Shown: positions 51,307 to 53,677 of the stretch, in pieces
Layout: each line of letters opens with the position of its first letter
How positions within the stretch are numbered: position 1 is the first letter of the stretch
Source of the DNA: an uncultured Oscillibacter sp.
Lineage (GTDB): Bacteria; Bacillota; Clostridia; Oscillospirales; Oscillospiraceae
Assembly: GCF_900546705.1 (NCBI RefSeq)
Contig: NZ_URDP01000009.1
Coordinates: 1-53,677 of the forward strand
Length of the DNA: 53,677 nt
Reading direction: 5' to 3'
The notes under the pieces: model-generated
Told to the model about the DNA's origin: nothing
The model's database searches: none
Seen by the model: only the letters and a program-made list of their open reading frames with translations
Position numbers and translations under genes: made by a program

Positions 51307-52224
51307 TCAGTCGGAAATGCCTGCATTCGCATCGTCCACTGCGTCCCAGAAGTCAGTTTCATTGACAATGATCACTTTGGCGCCATCTTTACGAAGCTGC
51401 ATGGCCTCTTCAATTTTCCGGCCATAGCAGGCATAGGCCCAGCATGGATTGCCGGCGTTGCCGACGACTAGATAGTCGGTTTTTGCACTGACGGTAGAAC
51501 GGGCGATCCCGCCAAACGCTCTCACAGCATCGGCCATTACGTTCCGCTTTGCACGATAGGACTCGCCCGTGAAGCAAAAGACCTTATTTTCAAACGAGAT
51601 TTCAGGGCAAACAGCACAGACACCGCCAATGCTGTATTTTTCTTGCAGTGCCTTGAAATCGCCTTCATTCAGGTTGAAAGAATCTTTGAATTCAATGATG
51701 TTTCCGAAAAAGGCCATAAGCTGCTCGCGCTCTTCCGTGGTAATGACGTTATCATCAAGCACGGCACAGAGCAGGCTGTTGATTTCGTCAAACGGATAGG
51801 TCCCGGCAAGAAAAGCGTTTGCACTCATCCAGGATTTTAATGCCTGAATCTCTCGGTCGCTCAGTTCTCCGTCTGCCATAATTCCGTGTATCATACCCGA
51901 AAGGAACTGGATGGAAGAGGTTATGGCGTCGTAGTAAGAATTGCTGTCAGCAAAATTATTGCACAACCAGAGAATATCCTTGGATTCGTCCTCTGTGATG
52001 ACGCCGTCTTCGCAGGCTTTTTCCACTACGGGAATGATTTCAGAAAATGGATGGCGATCCCGCAGGTGCGCGTGAAGCTGGCACCAGTGCGTCAGTTCCT
52101 GAATTTCCGAGCTTTCAACGGATGCGTCAGAATTGATCCCGGCCACGATCCCGCGCAGGGTGTTCACGGCTTTATGCAGCTCAGCCGGAGTGGTAAAAGC
52201 CCGATACTCTTCCATCTCTTTCAT
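51307..52224 (-). CDS. BRCT-domain protein with TerB-like helical repeats
   Basis: 305 aa. Residues 1-205 are helical, with repeated DG-containing acidic turns (CEDGVITEDES, MADGELSDREIQALKSWM, LDDNVITTEERE) like those of TerB-type domains. Residues about 210-300 are a BRCT domain of the DNA-ligase kind (ENKVFCFTGESYRAKRNVMADAVRAFGGIARSTVSAKTDYLVVGNAGN). No ligase domains. AAAGGAG precedes the ATG. It lies 15 bp after the stalk gene. Possible roles are in DNA-damage signalling or defence; the function is not known. Confidence 0.8.
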   Translation of the reverse strand: MKEMEEYRAFTTPAELHKAVNTLRGIVAGINSDASVESSEIQELTHWCQLHAHLRDRHPFSEIIPVVEKACEDGVITEDESKDILWLCNNFADSNSYYDAITSSIQFLSGMIHGIMADGELSDREIQALKSWMSANAFLAGTYPFDEINSLLCAVLDDNVITTEEREQLMAFFGNIIEFKDSFNLNEGDFKALQEKYSIGGVCAVCPEISFENKVFCFTGESYRAKRNVMADAVRAFGGIARSTVSAKTDYLVVGNAGNPCWAYACYGRKIEEAMQLRKDGAKVIIVNETDFWDAVDDANAGISD

Positions 52225-52239
52225 TTATGTGTACTCCTT

Positions 52240-52776
52240 TTAACCTTGCAGAACGCCAATACATCTGTTCAGCTTGAGGTATTCTCCGTTCTCCACCGTA
52301 ATATAGGCGGTATTGCTGAAGTTGTCATTTGCAATGATGGAAGAAAACTCCCCACTAGCGTCTTTGCAGCGGGCGTAATAAGCGCCCCAATCCTCGCTTG
52401 TTGCAGTCAACAGGTAGGTTCCGGCCTGGATATCCGTACCAACCAGATACATTCCTTCGCCCACGGATGCAGCAGGGTCATGTTTAGGCGTAGTTAGGAC
52501 AACGGTGCTGGTAGATCCATCCCAAGCAACAGAAAGACCAAGAGCTTCTGCAAGCGCTCGGACAGGGAGATAGTTTGTGCCATCAAACATAAAGGGTTCC
52601 ACAGGATTCCCTTTTGCGTCAGTCAGATTCAACTTCTGCCCATCTAGGCTGACGCTAATATTGCGGTATTCCAATTCCTTCGTTACTTTTCCAGTAGTAG
52701 CAATGGCAGTTCCCGCCAAACAAACAATCAGCAACATGGTAAGCATACCGGCAAAGAAGCTCTTGTTTTTTCCCAT
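52240..52776 (-). CDS. Secreted stalk-domain (copper amine oxidase N-terminal-like) protein
   Basis: 178 aa. Signal peptide 1-27 (GKNKSFFAGMLTMLLIVCLAGTAIA), then the stalk domain (ISVSLDGQKLNLTDAKGNPVEPFMFDGTNYLPVRALAEALGLSVAWDGSTSTVVL, about residues 40-95), then a beta-rich segment with two Cys. The stalk domain is a cell-surface module common in clostridia, and its role here is unknown. AAGGAGAGAG precedes the ATG. AT-richer than the chromosome. Confidence 0.82.
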   Translation of the reverse strand: MGKNKSFFAGMLTMLLIVCLAGTAIATTGKVTKELEYRNISVSLDGQKLNLTDAKGNPVEPFMFDGTNYLPVRALAEALGLSVAWDGSTSTVVLTTPKHDPAASVGEGMYLVGTDIQAGTYLLTATSEDWGAYYARCKDASGEFSSIIANDNFSNTAYITVENGEYLKLNRCIGVLQG

Positions 52777-52793
52777 TTTTCTCTCTCCTTGAT

Positions 52794-52810
52794 GTGTCCG
52801 ATTCGGACAC
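52794..52810. promoter_or_regulatory. GTGTCC-N5-GGACAC palindrome, copy 1
   Basis: GTGTCCGATTCGGACAC, 8-bp arms around one base, just upstream of the stalk gene's ribosome site. A second 17-base copy with 15 matching bases lies inside the repressor gene (53269-53285), suggesting a protein-binding site. Confidence 0.5.
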
Positions 52811-52841
52811 GTTTATTTTTTATCCGCACACTGGCGGGGAA

Positions 52842-53510
52842 TTACAAGGTAAACTCCACTTTCACCACCCGACCGATGACGCGGATCTTGGTCTTGCTGG
52901 TGTCGTAGATCTGCGGCTGGTGCTCCGGGTTGGTGGACTGGGGCATCAGGGTGACGGTGGAGCCGGTGGCATAAAACCGCTTGACGGTGGCGTCCTCATC
53001 TCCCACCATCACCACGGCCACCTCTCCATTCTCCACTGTATCCTGACGGCGGACGATAATACGGTATCCATCATTGATGCCTAGGGCGTTCATGCTGTCT
53101 CCGTGAACAATAAGGGCGAAGTACTCTGCCTGGCCGTTGAGATCCGTGACAGTATATCCCTCAATGTGCTGCTCGGCGTAGAGCGGCAATCCTGCGGAGA
53201 TGCGGCCCAGGATAGGGATGCGGTGGAAGGTTCCCAGGTCAATATGTTCCGCACCTTTTGGAAGAACTGTGTCCGAATTGGACACACCGGCGGGGGCTGT
53301 TTTCTTTTTGGGGCCGTTGCCGGTGAGCAGGTACTCCGTGGTGGTGCCCAGGGCCTCGGCGATCTGGGGCAGGCGGCGATTGAATGATGATGACTTTCTT
53401 CTGCGCCACTCACTGACTATGGATGGGGTGACGCCTAACTGGGCAGCAAAATCCCGTTGCTCCTTATATTTGCGATCAACCAGATCAAAGATGCGGTCTA
53501 CAGTGTCCAA
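52842..53510 (-). CDS. Phage-type repressor: XRE HTH plus S24 (LexA-like) peptidase
   Basis: 222 aa from a TTG at 53510 with AGAGGTG upstream. No ATG or GTG is better placed. The HTH covers residues about 8-60 (QRDFAAQLGVTPSIVSEWRRRKSSSFNRRLPQIAEALGTTTEYLL). The S24 domain covers about 110-222, with the cleavage region ISAGLPLY, the Ser in HGDSMNALGI and the Lys in DATVKRFY. It should hold the element silent and self-cleave after DNA damage. It reads away from the divergent promoter at 53594-53622. Confidence 0.92.
   Translation of the reverse strand: MDTVDRIFDLVDRKYKEQRDFAAQLGVTPSIVSEWRRRKSSSFNRRLPQIAEALGTTTEYLLTGNGPKKKTAPAGVSNSDTVLPKGAEHIDLGTFHRIPILGRISAGLPLYAEQHIEGYTVTDLNGQAEYFALIVHGDSMNALGINDGYRIIVRRQDTVENGEVAVVMVGDEDATVKRFYATGSTVTLMPQSTNPEHQPQIYDTSKTKIRVIGRVVKVEFTL
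53269..53285. promoter_or_regulatory. GTGTCC-N5-GGACAC palindrome, copy 2
   Basis: GTGTCCGAATTGGACAC, 6-bp arms around five bases, within the linker-coding part of the S24 repressor gene. Related to the copy at 52794-52810. Confidence 0.4.
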
Positions 53511-53537
53511 TGGAATCACCTCTAATAATGCACAAAA

Positions 53538-53622
53538 CGTAAAAACAAGAATTGTTAAAATGAAACAAGAATAAATAAATCCCGAATTTACGATTGACAA
53601 TCGTAAAAACAAGAATTATAGT
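53538..53622 (+). promoter_or_regulatory. Divergent phage promoter with operator repeats
   Basis: -35 TTGACA (53594-53599), exactly 17 bp, -10 TATAGT (53617-53622), rightward. The -35 is the centre of a 10-bp inverted repeat TTTACGATTG-A-CAATCGTAAA (53587-53607). A 16-base direct repeat CGTAAAAACAAGAATT occurs at 53538-53553 and 53602-53617. These are likely repressor operators. A GAAAGGAG (53641) and an ATG (53664) near the window edge may begin the first rightward gene, which cannot be judged from four codons. Confidence 0.7.
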
Positions 53623-53677
53623 TATAACCACAAACTACATGAAAGGAGAAACGACAAAGAACCATGTTTATTCATGA

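Larger units (their letters stand above)
50010..53677. mobile_element. Left part of a phage-like integrated element beside ssrA
   Basis: An integrase gene reading toward the ssrA 3' end, a LexA/CI-like S24 repressor, a divergent phage-type promoter with repeats, and accessory genes with lower GC than the chromosome mark the left end of a prophage or integrative element. The attachment core is probably in the tRNA-like 3' end of ssrA (about 50010-50036). The right end is outside the window, so size, type and the second attachment site are not visible. 50079-50154 holds no gene. Confidence 0.75.

Noticed and set aside
53664..53677. Start of a rightward gene at the window edge
   Set aside because: Only four codons are visible and the ribosome site is about 15 bases away, too little to call a CDS.

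Overview
The window is about 54 kb of GC-rich bacterial chromosome with Firmicutes-type signals: AGGAGG ribosome sites, TTGACA/TATAAT promoters, a WalRK operon with yycH/yycI-like genes, NiaR- and LacI-type operators, pyrK/pyrD type 1B, and a two-component transketolase. The high GC together with pyrI, an AspT-like carrier, a 4-hydroxybutyrate-dehydrogenase-like alcohol dehydrogenase and a full Liv system suggests a gut-type clostridium, probably an Oscillospiraceae relative. That placement is inference.

Layout. 1-3.3 kb: tail of a long-variable-arm tRNA, a GreA-type factor, an ArsC/Spx-like protein overlapping a tRNA-dihydrouridine synthase, then a divergent pair (PPC-domain protein, membrane-anchored XRE regulator). 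3.3-5.0 kb: a NiaR-type niacin repressor and a lone PTS-EIIC-like membrane protein whose promoter carries a perfect 38-bp palindrome. 5.0-10 kb: a Liv branched-chain amino-acid ABC system (K-H-M-G-F). 10.5-14 kb: a heterodimeric ABC exporter. 14.1-23.7 kb: a divergent LacI-controlled locus. The left arm encodes a HAD hydrolase, a circularly permuted cofactor-independent phosphoglycerate mutase, an IolG-like dehydrogenase, split transketolase and an iron-type alcohol dehydrogenase. The right arm encodes LacI, a PHP phosphoesterase and a PfkB kinase. 23.7-30 kb: MATE exporter, a Cys-rich small protein, an AspT-like transporter, an aminotransferase with a radical SAM protein, and a YitT protein. 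30.3-36.3 kb: pyrimidine operon pyrC-K-D-F-E-B-I, with a tandem repeat array between pyrE and pyrB. 36.4-37.3 kb: a DUF134 regulator plus a NifX-like protein under a palindromic promoter. 37.3-47.6 kb: phosphosugar mutase, DUF2007 protein, rlmH, a YycJ-like MBL protein, murA, then yycI, yycH, walK, walR and a Nudix hydrolase, all on the minus strand. 47.7-50.04 kb: smpB, a cyclophilin, a short-chain dehydrogenase, and ssrA (tmRNA). 50.04 kb to the end: the left end of a phage-like element inserted beside the ssrA 3' end (tyrosine integrase, BRCT protein, stalk-domain protein, S24 repressor, divergent phage promoter).

The best candidate for an undescribed system is the 14.1-23.7 kb locus. Its phosphoglycerate mutase homologue has the standard catalytic residues, but its C-terminal two thirds come first and its N-terminal third last. 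It is co-regulated with transketolase, dehydrogenases, a phosphatase and a sugar kinase, which suggests an uncharacterised sugar or polyol route. Other leads are the NiaR-type operator at a PTS-like transporter, the pyr repeat array, the palindrome before ssrA, and the SOS-like box at the integrase.

Limits: everything rests on reading the sequence and recalled family features. No alignment, structure prediction or database search was run. Residue numbers are hand counts.
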